Below, piece after piece: positions 54,021 through 62,475 of a DNA stretch of 64,000 nucleotides. The notes beneath the pieces were generated by a model. It made no database searches. It was not told the origin of the DNA and was given only the letters and a program-made list of their open reading frames with translations. Both the position numbers and the translations under genes were made by a program. Position 1 is the first letter of the stretch; the number at the start of each line of letters is the position of its first letter. Origin of the DNA: Pseudoxanthomonas suwonensis (GTDB lineage: Bacteria > Pseudomonadota > Gammaproteobacteria > Xanthomonadales > Xanthomonadaceae); NCBI RefSeq assembly GCF_000972865.1, contig NZ_CP011144.1, positions 310,001 through 374,000 on the forward strand, given 5' to 3'.

Positions 54021-55649
54021 TCAGCGCACCGGCTTCAGCACCAGGTCGTGGAAGTCGAAGCTGAAGTCGGTCAGGTCCGAGGCCGCCTCCATCCGTGCCT
54101 CGCGCACCTTGCCGTCGGCGTCGAGCACGAAGGTGACGAAGGCGTCGCCATTGAGCGTGCGGTCGTCCCACTTCACCAGGAAGGTGTCGTGCTGCCAGTG
54201 CTGCATCGTGCCGGCGAGCAGCGGGCTGGGCTTGAACCGCATCCGCAGCCGGGAACCGTCCTGCGCCACTTCCACGTCGCCGTACCAGGCGTCGCGGTAG
54301 GTCCCCGCATATCCGGACAGCGGCAGCGACGGCTTCGAGCGCGGGTCACGCGCGGCCACGCGCTCCTGCCATGCGGCATCGGCCTTCGCCCTGGTCTTCG
54401 CGGCCGATGCGGCATAGGCGGCAATCCAGTCGGTGCGCTGCGCCGGCTGCAGGAACGCGTCGAGGATCTGCAGGGTCAGCGCGTTGAACGCACCGCCGAC
54501 CTCCTGGTTGGTCAGCACCACGATGCCCAGGTCGCGGCCGGGCACCAGGGTGACCCGCGAGACCATGCCCGGCCAGCCGCCGGTGTGCCAGACCAGCTTC
54601 TCGCCGCGGAAGGTCGAGGTGATCCAGCCCTCGCCGTAGCCGAGGAAGTCCGGCCTGGCCGGCGCCAGTTCCGGCACCGACGGCTCGGGGATGTTCATCG
54701 GCGAGTGCAACGACCACATCGCCTTGTGCCGCTGCGGCGAGAACAGGCGCTGCTCGCGTCCCTGCGCGTCGGTGTAGCTGCCGCCGGCCAGCTGCGCCTG
54801 CATCCAGCGGGTCATGTCGTGCACGCTGGAGTACAGGCCGCCGGCGCCGGCGGCGTTGTGCCAGGTCAGCGGGAAGGTCGTGCGCAGGTCGGTGAAGTCG
54901 GCCCTGGCGTGCCCGGTGGCCGCGTTGTCGCCCGGCCGCAGCGCGTCGGCGTTGAAGCGGGTATCGGCCATGCCCAGCGGGTCGAAGAAGCGCTGCTGCA
55001 GGAACTGCGCGTAGGACTGGCCCGAGGCCTGCTCGATCACCAGGGTGGCGGCCGCGTAGAGGATGTTGTCGTAGGCGTAGCGCTCGCGCAGTCCGGTCTT
55101 CAGCGGCACGTCCTTCAGCCGTTGCACCACCTCCTCGGTGCTGTAGCCGCTGCCTGGCCAGAACAGCAGGTCGCCGGCGCCCAAGCCCAGGCCGCTGCGG
55201 TGGGTCAGCAGGTCGCGGAGGCGCATCTCCCGGGTCACGTACGGGTCCGACATGCGAAACCACGGCAGGTGGTCGACCACCCGGTCGTCCAGTGACAGCT
55301 TGCCCTCGTCGGCCAGGATCGACAGCGACGCGGCGGTGAAGGCCTTGGTGTTGGAAGCGATCGCGAACAGGGTGCGCTCGTCCACCGGCGCCGGCCTGCC
55401 CAGTTCGCGCACGCCCCAGCCGCGCTCCAGCAGCACCTGGCCGTCCTTGACCACGGCTATCGCGATGCCCGGCACCTCGAAGCGCTCGCGCACCTGTTCG
55501 ACCCAGGCGTCCAGTTCGGCCGGATCGAGCGCGGCGGCATCCGACGCTGCAACGGTCGCCGGCGTATCGGCTGCGATGCCCGGCAATGGCGCCAGCAGGG
55601 ACAGGCCGAGCACGAGCAGGCAGCGGAACGACGGGGAAGGCAGGCGCAT
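54021..55649 (-). CDS. Exported beta-lactamase-fold serine hydrolase with C-terminal DUF3471-like domain
   Basis: 542 aa. Signal peptide MRLPSPSFRCLLVLGLSLLA to GIAA. SxxK motif SNTK near 108-111, YxN motif YDN near 207, and the HTGG motif (VWHTGGWPG) near 363 are all intact, so this is a class C/AmpH-EstB-type enzyme. A C-terminal beta domain (about 445-542, SGYAGTYRDAWYGDVEV) resembles DUF3471. The longer start ATG 55670 is possible: TAGAAT lies 9 nt before it. It is a more complete homologue of the enzyme at 19641. Confidence 0.88.
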   Translation of the reverse strand: MRLPSPSFRCLLVLGLSLLAPLPGIAADTPATVAASDAAALDPAELDAWVEQVRERFEVPGIAIAVVKDGQVLLERGWGVRELGRPAPVDERTLFAIASNTKAFTAASLSILADEGKLSLDDRVVDHLPWFRMSDPYVTREMRLRDLLTHRSGLGLGAGDLLFWPGSGYSTEEVVQRLKDVPLKTGLRERYAYDNILYAAATLVIEQASGQSYAQFLQQRFFDPLGMADTRFNADALRPGDNAATGHARADFTDLRTTFPLTWHNAAGAGGLYSSVHDMTRWMQAQLAGGSYTDAQGREQRLFSPQRHKAMWSLHSPMNIPEPSVPELAPARPDFLGYGEGWITSTFRGEKLVWHTGGWPGMVSRVTLVPGRDLGIVVLTNQEVGGAFNALTLQILDAFLQPAQRTDWIAAYAASAAKTRAKADAAWQERVAARDPRSKPSLPLSGYAGTYRDAWYGDVEVAQDGSRLRMRFKPSPLLAGTMQHWQHDTFLVKWDDRTLNGDAFVTFVLDADGKVREARMEAASDLTDFSFDFHDLVLKPVR

Positions 55650-55834
55650 GGGGCGGGATCCGGAAGGCATGAAGGGCCGATTCTAGGGGCTGCGCAACGG
55701 GACGACGCAGTGACGGAAGCCGGGACCCTCCGGCCGGCATCCGGGCCGCCCGTCCCTCCGGCTCACCGCCGCTTTACACGGTGCCGCCCACGCTGGCCCC
55801 CGTCCTGTTCCCGACCGCCTGCGGAGATCGACCC

Positions 55835-56260
55835 ATGCCCCTTCCGGCCACGACCAGCAGCACCATCATCCCCTGCCTGCGCTACCGCGACGCCCACGCC
55901 GCCATCGAATGGCTGTGCCGCGCCTTCGGCTTCGAGAAGCACGCCGTCTACGCCGACGGCGACACCGTCCACCACGCGCAGCTGACCTGGGGCAACGGCA
56001 TGCTCATGCTCGGCTCGGCCCACACCGTCAGCGAATGGAGCGAACAGATCGTCCAGCCCGACGAGATCGGGATGCGCGAGACGCAGAGCCCCTGCGTGAT
56101 CGTCGCCGACGCCGACGCGCATTACGCCCGGGCGAAGGCCGCCGGCGCCGCCATCGTCCAGGACATCGCCGACCAGGACTATGGCGGGCGCGGGTACTCG
56201 TGCCGGGATGTGGAAGGGCATCTTTGGTGGTTCGGCAGCTATGACCCATGGAAGGATTGA
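55835..56260 (+). CDS. VOC/glyoxalase-superfamily protein
   Basis: 141 aa. Single VOC domain of PhnB/glyoxalase type: IIPCLRYRDAHAAIEWLCRAFGFE in two pieces (here RYRDAHAAIEWL), HAQLTWGNGMLMLG and an ending RGYSCRDVEGHLWWFGSYDP. Possible dioxygenase, glyoxalase or resistance-like fold; substrate unknown. The last codons are repeated 110 bp downstream in a non-coding remnant. Confidence 0.85.
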   Translation: MPLPATTSSTIIPCLRYRDAHAAIEWLCRAFGFEKHAVYADGDTVHHAQLTWGNGMLMLGSAHTVSEWSEQIVQPDEIGMRETQSPCVIVADADAHYARAKAAGAAIVQDIADQDYGGRGYSCRDVEGHLWWFGSYDPWKD

Positions 56261-56416
56261 AGCCACGCCAGCCAACGATTTCCGCAGCGCGCGGCGGCGC
56301 GTTCTTCCGCACTGGCCACTCAGACCACATCAGGGCACGGTTCGACAGCCATGCCCCCTGGAAGGACTGAGATCGCGCCGGTTACCTGATTCCGCAGCGC
56401 ATGGCGGCGCGTTCCT
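56231..56416 (+). repeat. 110-bp direct repeat of the VOC gene 3' end
   Basis: 56231-56306 and 56341-56416 align without gaps at a constant 110-bp offset. The second copy still reads PWKD and stop in the same frame. It has no upstream gene body. The rest of the 56261-56575 gap holds a GTCATCCCCGCG-type palindrome (56427-56465) and the DUF72 promoter region. Confidence 0.75.
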
Positions 56417-56426
56417 CTCACTCTTG

Positions 56427-56465
56427 CCGTCATCCCCGCGAAGGCGGGGATCCAGTGACTTCAGG
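56427..56465. repeat. GTCATCCCCGCG-type palindrome
   Basis: CCCCGCGAAGGCGGGG hairpin followed by ATCCAGTGACTTCAGGCC, the same class as at 14812 and 3938. Confidence 0.65.
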
Positions 56466-56575
56466 CCATTGCAGGCGAATCACTCTGCAACCGCCATCCG
56501 GACCACATGATGGCGCGACAGGGCGCGCGCCACGGCGGCTATGATCCGCGACAGGAAAGTCGATAGCGACCACCC

Positions 56576-57403
56576 ATGCACGACCTGTTCGCCCCCGCTC
56601 CCTCCACCGCTCCCGCCACGCGCATCCACGTCGGCATCGGCGGCTGGACCTATGCGCCATGGCGCGGCGGCGCGTTCTATCCGCCCGGGCTGGTGCAACG
56701 CCGCGAGCTGGAGTACGCCAGCCGCCAGCTGACCGCGATCGAGATCAATGGCACCTACTACGGCACGCAGAAGCCGGACACGTACGCGAAATGGCGCGAC
56801 GAAACTCCGGCCGGCTTCATGTTCACCGCCAAGGCGCCGAAGCGGATCATGGCCAGCCGCAGCCTGGCCGGCACCGGCGCGCAGATCGACGACTTCGTCG
56901 GCGGCATCGCCACGCTTGGCGACCGGCTCGGTGCGCTGCTGTGGCAGTTCGACCGCGGCCAGGCGCCGGCGCTGGACCAGCTGGCCGCGTTCCTGCAACT
57001 GCTGCCCGCACAGGCGGATGGGCGGCGCCTGCGCCACGCACTGGAGCTGCGCGACCCGGCCGTGTTCGACCGCGACCTGCTGGCGCTGCTGCGCGAGCGC
57101 AACGTGTCGCTGGTGTTCGCCGGCTCGGACGAACATCCTTCCTTCGACGACCTCACCGCCGACTTCGTCTATGCGCGCCTGATGCGCGCCCGGACCGGGC
57201 TGGCGCAGGGCTACCCGGACGCGGAACTGGACGCCTGGGCGCGCCGCGCCCGCGACTGGGCCGAGGGCGGCGATCCGGACGACCTGCCGCACGTGGCCAC
57301 CCCGCAACCGGACGCGAAGGCACGCGAAGTGTTCGTGTTCTTCATCGCCAGCGCGAAGGAGCGCAACCCCGCCGCAGCCCAGGCGCTGATCCAGCGTCTG
57401 TAG
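56576..57403 (+). CDS. DUF72-domain protein (YecE family)
   Basis: 275 aa TIM-barrel-like protein. Starts HVGIGGWTYAPWRGGAFYPPG, then the family pattern EINGTYYGTQKPDTYAKWRDETP split here as INGTYYGTQKP, FMFTAKAPKRI, a central LLWQFD and YARLMR. Biochemical role unknown, although the fold suggests a nuclease or metal enzyme. The TAG stop (57401-57403) is provided by the TGTAGGAGC of a REP. TATGAT at 56540-56545 is a candidate -10. Confidence 0.87.
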   Translation: MHDLFAPAPSTAPATRIHVGIGGWTYAPWRGGAFYPPGLVQRRELEYASRQLTAIEINGTYYGTQKPDTYAKWRDETPAGFMFTAKAPKRIMASRSLAGTGAQIDDFVGGIATLGDRLGALLWQFDRGQAPALDQLAAFLQLLPAQADGRRLRHALELRDPAVFDRDLLALLRERNVSLVFAGSDEHPSFDDLTADFVYARLMRARTGLAQGYPDAELDAWARRARDWAEGGDPDDLPHVATPQPDAKAREVFVFFIASAKERNPAAAQALIQRL

Positions 57404-57616
57404 GAGCACAGCTTGCTGGCGACACGGGCGTCGGAAACATGCGGACGTCACCTGGGTCGACGGCGTCGGGTCGCCGGCTGAACCCGGCTCCTACAACAAC
57501 CACGGCGCCGCCGCTCTTCTGTAGGAGCTGACTTCAGTCGGCGACACGGGCGTCGGAATCATGAAGGCGTCGCCTGAGCCGACGGCGTCGCGTCGCGGGC
57601 AAGCCCGGCTCCTACA
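57399..57616. repeat. Two tandem REP pairs; first supplies the DUF72 stop codon
   Basis: Units 57399-57495 and 57520-57616, period 121. Arms CAGCTTGCTGG/GGCTGAACCC and GACTTCAGTC/GGGCAAGCCC. Linker CGCCGCTCTTC between them. Confidence 0.92.
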
Positions 57617-57646
57617 GAAAGCGGGATTCCGTGCGAGGATGCGGCC

Positions 57647-58297
57647 ATGGCCGACGGATTCCGGCGCACGCCCGCCTCCTCCCGCTATGCGCTGGTCCTG
57701 CTCGGCCTGTTCGCCGCGGTCTGGATCGCGCTGGCGATCTCGCCCTGGTACCGCCAGGACTGGGCACTGGAGAACGTGCTGGTGGTGGTGGCCGTGCCGG
57801 TGCTGGCTTGGGGCTGGCGCCGGATGCCGCTGACCCGGCTCAGCTACACTTGCCTGTTCGTGTTCGGCGTGCTGCACGAGATCGGCGCGCACTACACCTA
57901 CGCCGAAGTGCCCTACGACGCCTTCTTCCAGAGCACCTTCTGGTTCTCACTGGACGCCGCGCTCGGTCTTGAGCGCAACTCCTTCGACCGGCTGGTGCAT
58001 TTCCTCTATGGCGCGCTGGTGACTCCGGCCTGCATCGAACTGCTCGACCGGGTCGCGCCGCCGCGGGGGATCTGGCGCTACGTGCTGCCGGTCAGTTTCA
58101 TCATGTCGCACTCGCTGCTGTTCGAGATGTTCGAGTGGCTGGCCGCCAGCGTGTTCGGCGGCGACCTTGGCCAGGCCTACCTCGGCACCCAGGGCGATGA
58201 ATGGGACGCGCAGAAGGACATGCTGATGGCCACCCTCGGCTCGGCGCTTACGGTATGCGTGCTGGGCATGCGCGGCTGGCTCGCGCCGCGCGTGTAG
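57647..58297 (+). CDS. DUF2238 (YjdF-type) inner-membrane protein
   Basis: 216 aa with five or six TM helices. Family features: FGVLHEIGAHYTYAEVPYD, NSFDRLVHFLYGAL, FEMFEWLAA and QGDEWDAQKDMLMATLGS, with conserved acidic and His residues facing the membrane interior that resemble a metal or catalytic site. Function unknown. The stop TAG comes from a REP at 58293. GAGGAT lies 6 nt before the ATG. Confidence 0.85.
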   Translation: MADGFRRTPASSRYALVLLGLFAAVWIALAISPWYRQDWALENVLVVVAVPVLAWGWRRMPLTRLSYTCLFVFGVLHEIGAHYTYAEVPYDAFFQSTFWFSLDAALGLERNSFDRLVHFLYGALVTPACIELLDRVAPPRGIWRYVLPVSFIMSHSLLFEMFEWLAASVFGGDLGQAYLGTQGDEWDAQKDMLMATLGSALTVCVLGMRGWLAPRV

Positions 58298-58496
58298 GAG
58301 CCGGGCCTGCCCGCGACGCGACGCCGTCGGCGCAGGCGACGCCCCCGCGGCTCCCAAAATGGGGTCAGGTTCATTTTTCCGCGACTTTCCGACACGGCCA
58401 TTGGGACGGGAAAATGAACCTGACCCCATTTTGGCGGGCACGGGCGAAAACCCATCTGGTTCCGACGCCCGTGTCGCCAGCAAGCTGGGCTCCTAC
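58293..58496. repeat. REP pair split by a palindromic insertion; supplies the DUF2238 stop codon
   Basis: The left half begins TGTAGGAGCCGGGC at 58293, and the right half ends CAGCAAGCTGGGCTCCTAC at 58496. The unit is about twice the normal length because of foreign sequence between about 58353 and 58460. Confidence 0.85.
58356..58432. mobile_element. Small palindromic insertion with 22-nt terminal inverted repeats
   Basis: Perfect 22-nt inverted repeats (58356-58377 and 58411-58432; core GGGGTCAGGTTCATTTT) around 33 nt of unrelated sequence. Too small to encode anything. It looks like a MITE or a minimal remnant of a larger element, inserted in a REP. Confidence 0.6.
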
Positions 58497-58594
58497 GAAT
58501 GCGGCATCAGGGTGCGCGCGGCTTCGTACGCGTCATGGCCGTACGCGGCCACCCATGCTGACGAGCCCACGCACGCAACCCGCCGGCGCCGGGC

Positions 58595-58600
58595 GATAAT
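58595..58600 (+). promoter_or_regulatory. -10-like GATAAT 6 nt before the EamA gene
   Basis: GATAAT-N6-ATG; no Shine-Dalgarno between. Same arrangement as nfi and rluF. Confidence 0.5.
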
Positions 58601-58606
58601 GCGCCC

Positions 58607-59572
58607 ATGCCGATGACCGACCGCGCCCGCGCGCAACTCCAGATCCATTTCTGCGTCCTGTTGTGGGGCTTTACCGCGATCCTCGGCAAGCTGATCAGCC
58701 TGGCGGCGCTGCCGCTGGTGTGGTGGCGCATGCTGCTGGTGGTCGCGGCGCTGGCGCTGGTGCCGCGGGTATGGCGCGGTCTGAGCACCCTGCCGCCGCG
58801 GCTGGCGCTGGCCTACGCCGGGATCGGCGTGCTGGTCGCGCTGCACTGGCTGACCTTCTACGGCGCGATCAAGCTGGCCAACGCCTCGGTGGCCGCCACC
58901 TGCATCGCGCTGGCCCCGGTGTTCACCGCGGTGATCGAGCCGTGGGTGGCGCGACGCCCGTTCCGCCTGCGCGAACTGGTGCTGGGCGTGGCGGTGCTGC
59001 CGGGCGTGGCGCTGGTGGTGGGCGGGGTGCCCGACGGCATGCGCCTGGGCGTGGCGGTGGGTGCGCTGTCGGCGTTGCTGGTGGCGGTGTTCGGCTCGCT
59101 CAACAAGCGCCTGGTCGAACACGCCGACCCGCTGACCGTGACCGCGGTCGAGCTCGGCGCCGGCACCCTGGCCCTGACCGCGCTGGCACCGCTGATGCCG
59201 CTGCTGCTGCCGGCCTTCGCCGGCGACCTGCTGGTACTGCCCGGGCTGCGCGACGGCGCGTTGCTGCTGGTGCTGGCGCTGGGCTGCACGCTGCTGCCGT
59301 TCGTGCTTGGGCTGGTCGCGCTCCGCCACCTCAGCGCCTACACGGTGCAGCTGGCGACCAACCTGGAGCCGGTCTACGCGATCGTGCTGGCCGCGGTGCT
59401 GCTGGGCGAGCAGCGTGAATTGACCCCGCTGTTCTACCTGGGCGTGGCGGTCATCCTGTTCGCGGTGTTCCTCGACCCGTTGCTGGCCCAGCGCGGACGC
59501 CGACCGCCCACGGACGAGGTGCAGCATCCGGAGGTACTGGGCACCTCCGAGGCCAAGCAACTGGTGGACTGA
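58607..59572 (+). CDS. EamA/DMT-family transporter
   Basis: 321 aa with ten TM helices in two EamA repeats; starts LQIHFCVLLWGFTAILGKLISLAALPLVWWRM (shown in part: HFCVLLWGFTAILGK), typical of RarD/YhbE-like exporters. It has a soluble C-terminal tail of about 35 aa. Only distantly similar to the EamA protein at 48837. Substrate unknown. ATG 58607 agrees with the GATAAT element; an alternative ATG 58613 is two codons later. Confidence 0.87.
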   Translation: MPMTDRARAQLQIHFCVLLWGFTAILGKLISLAALPLVWWRMLLVVAALALVPRVWRGLSTLPPRLALAYAGIGVLVALHWLTFYGAIKLANASVAATCIALAPVFTAVIEPWVARRPFRLRELVLGVAVLPGVALVVGGVPDGMRLGVAVGALSALLVAVFGSLNKRLVEHADPLTVTAVELGAGTLALTALAPLMPLLLPAFAGDLLVLPGLRDGALLLVLALGCTLLPFVLGLVALRHLSAYTVQLATNLEPVYAIVLAAVLLGEQRELTPLFYLGVAVILFAVFLDPLLAQRGRRPPTDEVQHPEVLGTSEAKQLVD

Positions 59573-59600
59573 GCCGAAGGCCTCGTGCCGAACGGCGTGC

Positions 59601-60671
59601 TCAGTCCGCGGCCTCGACCCGGTCGCGTCCGCCGCGCTTGGCCCGGTACAGCGCCTCGTCGGCGCGCGCGATCGCCTCGCCCGCCGTCTCGCCCGGCCGG
59701 TACTGGGCGACGCCCAGGCTGCCGCTGACCACGATCCCCACCGGCAGCACCGCGATGCCCTGGCGCAGGAACTCGCACTGCAGCCGCGCCTGGTCGAGCG
59801 CGGTATCGGGCATCAGCACCGCGAACTCCTCGCCGCCGTAGCGCGCGGCCATGCCGGCCGCGGCGAAGTGCGATTTCAGCAGCGTGGCGACTTCGGCCAG
59901 CACGCGGTCGCCCTCGGCGTGCCCGTTGACGTCGTTGATCGTCTTGAAGTGGTCCAGGTCCAGCAGCGCCACCGACAGCGGCAGGCCCTCGCGGTCGGCG
60001 CGCTCGATCGCCGCGCCCAGGGCCACAGTGAAGGCACGCCGGTTCGGCAGGCCGGTCAGCGGGTCGGTGCGGGTCTGCTCGGCCAGGTCCGCGTTCTGCT
60101 GCTCCAGCAGGTCCGAGTATTGCGCCAGCTGCTGCTCGTACCAGTCGCGGTCGCGCATGTGCCGGTCCAGCGCGCGGGTGGCGCCGCGCAACTCGATCAG
60201 GTGCGCGGCCTGCCGCGCCAGCGCGCGCAGCGCGTCGGCCTGGGCCTCGCTCAGCGTGCCAGGCCGGCTGTCGAACACGCACAGGCTGCCCAGCGCCATG
60301 CCGTCACCGTCCAGCAGCGGGATACCGGCGTAGAAGCGCACGCCCAGCTCGCCGGTGACCGCCGGATGGCCGGCGAAACGCGTGTCCTGCAGGGTGTCCT
60401 CGACCAGCATGAGCCGCTGCGGCTCGAGGATGGCATGCGCGCAGAAGGACTCCTCGCGCGGGGTCTCCATGAGGTCGAAGCCCTGCCGGGCTTTGAACCA
60501 CTGCCGGTCCTCGTCGACCAGCGTCACCGCGCCCATGGCGGTGCCGGAGACGGAGGTGGCCAGCTTCACCAGATCGTCGAAGGCCTGCTCGCGCGGCGTG
60601 TCCAGTAGACGGGTCGCGCGCAGCGCGGCCAGGCGTTCGGATTCGTTGTCCGGTTTGGCGGGTCTGAGCAT
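59601..60671 (-). CDS. GAF-GGDEF diguanylate cyclase
   Basis: 356 aa, cytoplasmic. GAF domain about 20-165 (ATSVSGTAMGAVTLVDEDRQWFK region, here VTLVDEDRQWFKA), a coiled-coil linker about 165-200, and a GGDEF domain about 200-356. The active site is YGGEEFAVL, competent for c-di-GMP synthesis; the RxxD inhibitory site five residues upstream is absent, so no product inhibition is expected. DPLTGLPNRRAF opens the catalytic domain. Start ATG 60671; in-frame sequence upstream shows no domain. Confidence 0.92.
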   Translation of the reverse strand: MLRPAKPDNESERLAALRATRLLDTPREQAFDDLVKLATSVSGTAMGAVTLVDEDRQWFKARQGFDLMETPREESFCAHAILEPQRLMLVEDTLQDTRFAGHPAVTGELGVRFYAGIPLLDGDGMALGSLCVFDSRPGTLSEAQADALRALARQAAHLIELRGATRALDRHMRDRDWYEQQLAQYSDLLEQQNADLAEQTRTDPLTGLPNRRAFTVALGAAIERADREGLPLSVALLDLDHFKTINDVNGHAEGDRVLAEVATLLKSHFAAAGMAARYGGEEFAVLMPDTALDQARLQCEFLRQGIAVLPVGIVVSGSLGVAQYRPGETAGEAIARADEALYRAKRGGRDRVEAAD

Positions 60672-60867
60672 GCGTGCCCCGGGATGGTCGGCGACAGTAT
60701 GCCCGCGTCCTCCCGGCTTCCGGTACCGGCCGCCGTGCCACGGCGGTTCGACGCGGAAGCCGTGGCGTGGCATCGCCGGCCGGAAAGGCACCGGCCGTCC
60801 TCGCGACGCCGGAAACTGCGAATCGCGCGCACCACCGGCCACCTGTGGCGGCCGGCATCGCGCCGGC

Positions 60868-61290
60868 TCAATGGACCACCAGCACCGGCACCGGGCTCAG
60901 GGCGATGACCTTCTGTGTCACCGAACCGATCAGCAGGCTCTTCAGTGCGCCCTTGCCGTGGCTGCCGATCACGATCAGGTCGGCCTTCACCGCCTTGGCC
61001 TCGGCCAGCAGGGTCGGCGCGACCTCGCCGACCGCCTTGCGCTCCTCGAACGCCAGGCGGGTACGGGCGAGCAGCGGACGCAGCGGTTCCAGCGCCAGCT
61101 CCGACTGGCGGTCGTAGTAGCGCCCAGGGCCGGCCTTGCCGAACTCCTTCTCCGCCGCCTTCGACAGCCGCGGAGCCACATGCACCACGTACAGCTCCGG
61201 CGTGGCCTTCAGTTGCTTGGCCAGCTTCGCCACGCGACGGACCACCGCCGCACCCACCGCACTGTCGTCCACCGCCAGCAGGATCTTCAT
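60868..61290 (-). CDS. Universal stress protein (UspA family)
   Basis: 140 aa. Starts MKILLAVDDSAVGAAVVRRV and has the ATP-binding loop GSHGKGALKSLLIGSVTQKV, with the G-x2-G-x9-G-S/T pattern, so it is of the nucleotide-binding type. Cytoplasmic. Shine-Dalgarno GGAGG before ATG 61290. Adjacent to the GGDEF gene, 197 bp apart on the same strand. Confidence 0.93.
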   Translation of the reverse strand: MKILLAVDDSAVGAAVVRRVAKLAKQLKATPELYVVHVAPRLSKAAEKEFGKAGPGRYYDRQSELALEPLRPLLARTRLAFEERKAVGEVAPTLLAEAKAVKADLIVIGSHGKGALKSLLIGSVTQKVIALSPVPVLVVH

Positions 61291-61381
61291 CGCGTCGCCT
61301 CCGGTTCCATCGTTGCCTGTGCGAGACGATGGTAATGCCGCCGCGGGCGGCCTGGAATGATCCGGATCAATCCGGCGGCGG

Positions 61382-62101
61382 TTACCAGTCCCGGTGCTCG
61401 GGCAGCAGGCCGCGCAGCTCGGCGTCGGTCAGGTTGCGCCACTGGCCGGGCTTGAGCGCGCCCAGCTTGATGTTGTCGATCCGCACCCGGCGCAACTGGG
61501 TCACGCGGTAGTCGAAGGCCGCGGCCATCAGCCGGATCTGCCGGTTCAGGCCTTGCTCCAGGACGATGCGGAAGCCGAACCTGGCGATCCGCGCGGTGCG
61601 GCACGGCAGGGTCGTCTGGCCGTGGATGCGCACGCCGCGGGCCATGCCGCGCAGGAACTCGTCGCTGACCGGCTTGCTGACCGCGACCAGGTATTCCTTC
61701 TGGTGGCGATTCTCCGCGCGCAGGATCTGGTTGACGATGTCGCCGTTGCTGGTCAGCAGGATCAGGCCTTCCGACTCCTTGTCCAGGCGCCCGATCGGGA
61801 AGATCCGCTGCTCGTGGCCGACGAAGTCGACGATGTTGCCGTCCACCGCCGACTCGGTGGTGCAGGTGATGCCGACCGGCTTGTTCAGCGCGATGTAGAC
61901 GTGGCGGCGCCTGCCGGCCTTGGCCGTGCGCGCCTTCAGCGGCTGGCCGTCGACCAGCACCGTATCGCCCTCGCCCACCACCGCGCCCATCCCGGCCGGC
62001 TGGCCGTTGACGGTGACGCGGCGCTCGGCGATCAGGCGGTCGGCCTCGCGGCGGGAACAGAAGCCGGATTCGGCGATGTGCTTGTTGAGGCGGACGGTCA
62101 T
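61382..62101 (-). CDS. rluF: 23S rRNA pseudouridine synthase, RluF/RsuA type
   Basis: 239 aa; shorter than E. coli RluF (290), mainly at the C-terminus. S4 RNA-binding domain (about 3-50), then the pseudouridine synthase domain with catalytic Asp107 in FPIGRLDKESEGLILLTSNGD (here GRLDKESEGLILLT). LNRQIRLM and the LRRVRIDNIKLG strand match RluF best (target U2604), though RsuA-family assignments are close. Preceded by GATAAT-N6-ATG, without a Shine-Dalgarno. Confidence 0.88.
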   Translation of the reverse strand: MTVRLNKHIAESGFCSRREADRLIAERRVTVNGQPAGMGAVVGEGDTVLVDGQPLKARTAKAGRRRHVYIALNKPVGITCTTESAVDGNIVDFVGHEQRIFPIGRLDKESEGLILLTSNGDIVNQILRAENRHQKEYLVAVSKPVSDEFLRGMARGVRIHGQTTLPCRTARIARFGFRIVLEQGLNRQIRLMAAAFDYRVTQLRRVRIDNIKLGALKPGQWRNLTDAELRGLLPEHRDW

Positions 62102-62107
62102 GGCGCC

Positions 62108-62113
62108 ATTATC
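62108..62113 (-). promoter_or_regulatory. -10-like GATAAT 6 nt before rluF
   Basis: Minus-strand GATAAT, GGCGCC spacer, then the rluF ATG. Third instance of the exact GATAAT-N6-ATG layout. Confidence 0.5.
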
Positions 62114-62156
62114 GGCGACGGACGCGCCCTGCGTCCGCAGGACGCGCCGGGGCGGC

Positions 62157-62471
62157 TCAGCCGGCAGTCTTCTTCGCGCGCCGCGACTCGCGCTTGAGCG
62201 GCCCGCCGACCGGGCAGATCTCGAAGGCGAACTGGGTCAGGGTATTGACCAGGCTGTCGGGCACCAGCCGGTAGACCACGTACTGGCCGCGGCGCTCGCT
62301 GGCGACCAGCCCGGCGTTCTCGAGCACGGCCAGGTGCCGCGACACCGCCGGCGCGCTCATCTCGAAGCGCGCGGCGATGTCGCCTGCCGGCAACTCCTGC
62401 TCGGACAGGTAGGCCAGGATCTGCCGGCGCGGGCCGGAGGCGAGGGCTTCGAAGATCTTGTCGGTGCTCAT
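62157..62471 (-). CDS. ArsR-family transcriptional regulator (SdpR-like)
   Basis: 104 aa. Winged helix with RRQILAYLSEQELPAGDIAARFEMSAPAVSRHLAVLE (recognition part MSAPAVSRHLAVLENAGLV) and the wing ERRGQYVVYRL. There is no CxC or other metal-binding cysteine set, so it is an SdpR-like repressor rather than a metal sensor. Last gene of a three-gene operon, 4 nt after the preceding stop; likely autorepresses via the palindromes at 63528-63568. Basic tail RESRRAKKTAG. Confidence 0.9.
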   Translation of the reverse strand: MSTDKIFEALASGPRRQILAYLSEQELPAGDIAARFEMSAPAVSRHLAVLENAGLVASERRGQYVVYRLVPDSLVNTLTQFAFEICPVGGPLKRESRRAKKTAG

Positions 62472-62475
62472 CGGT

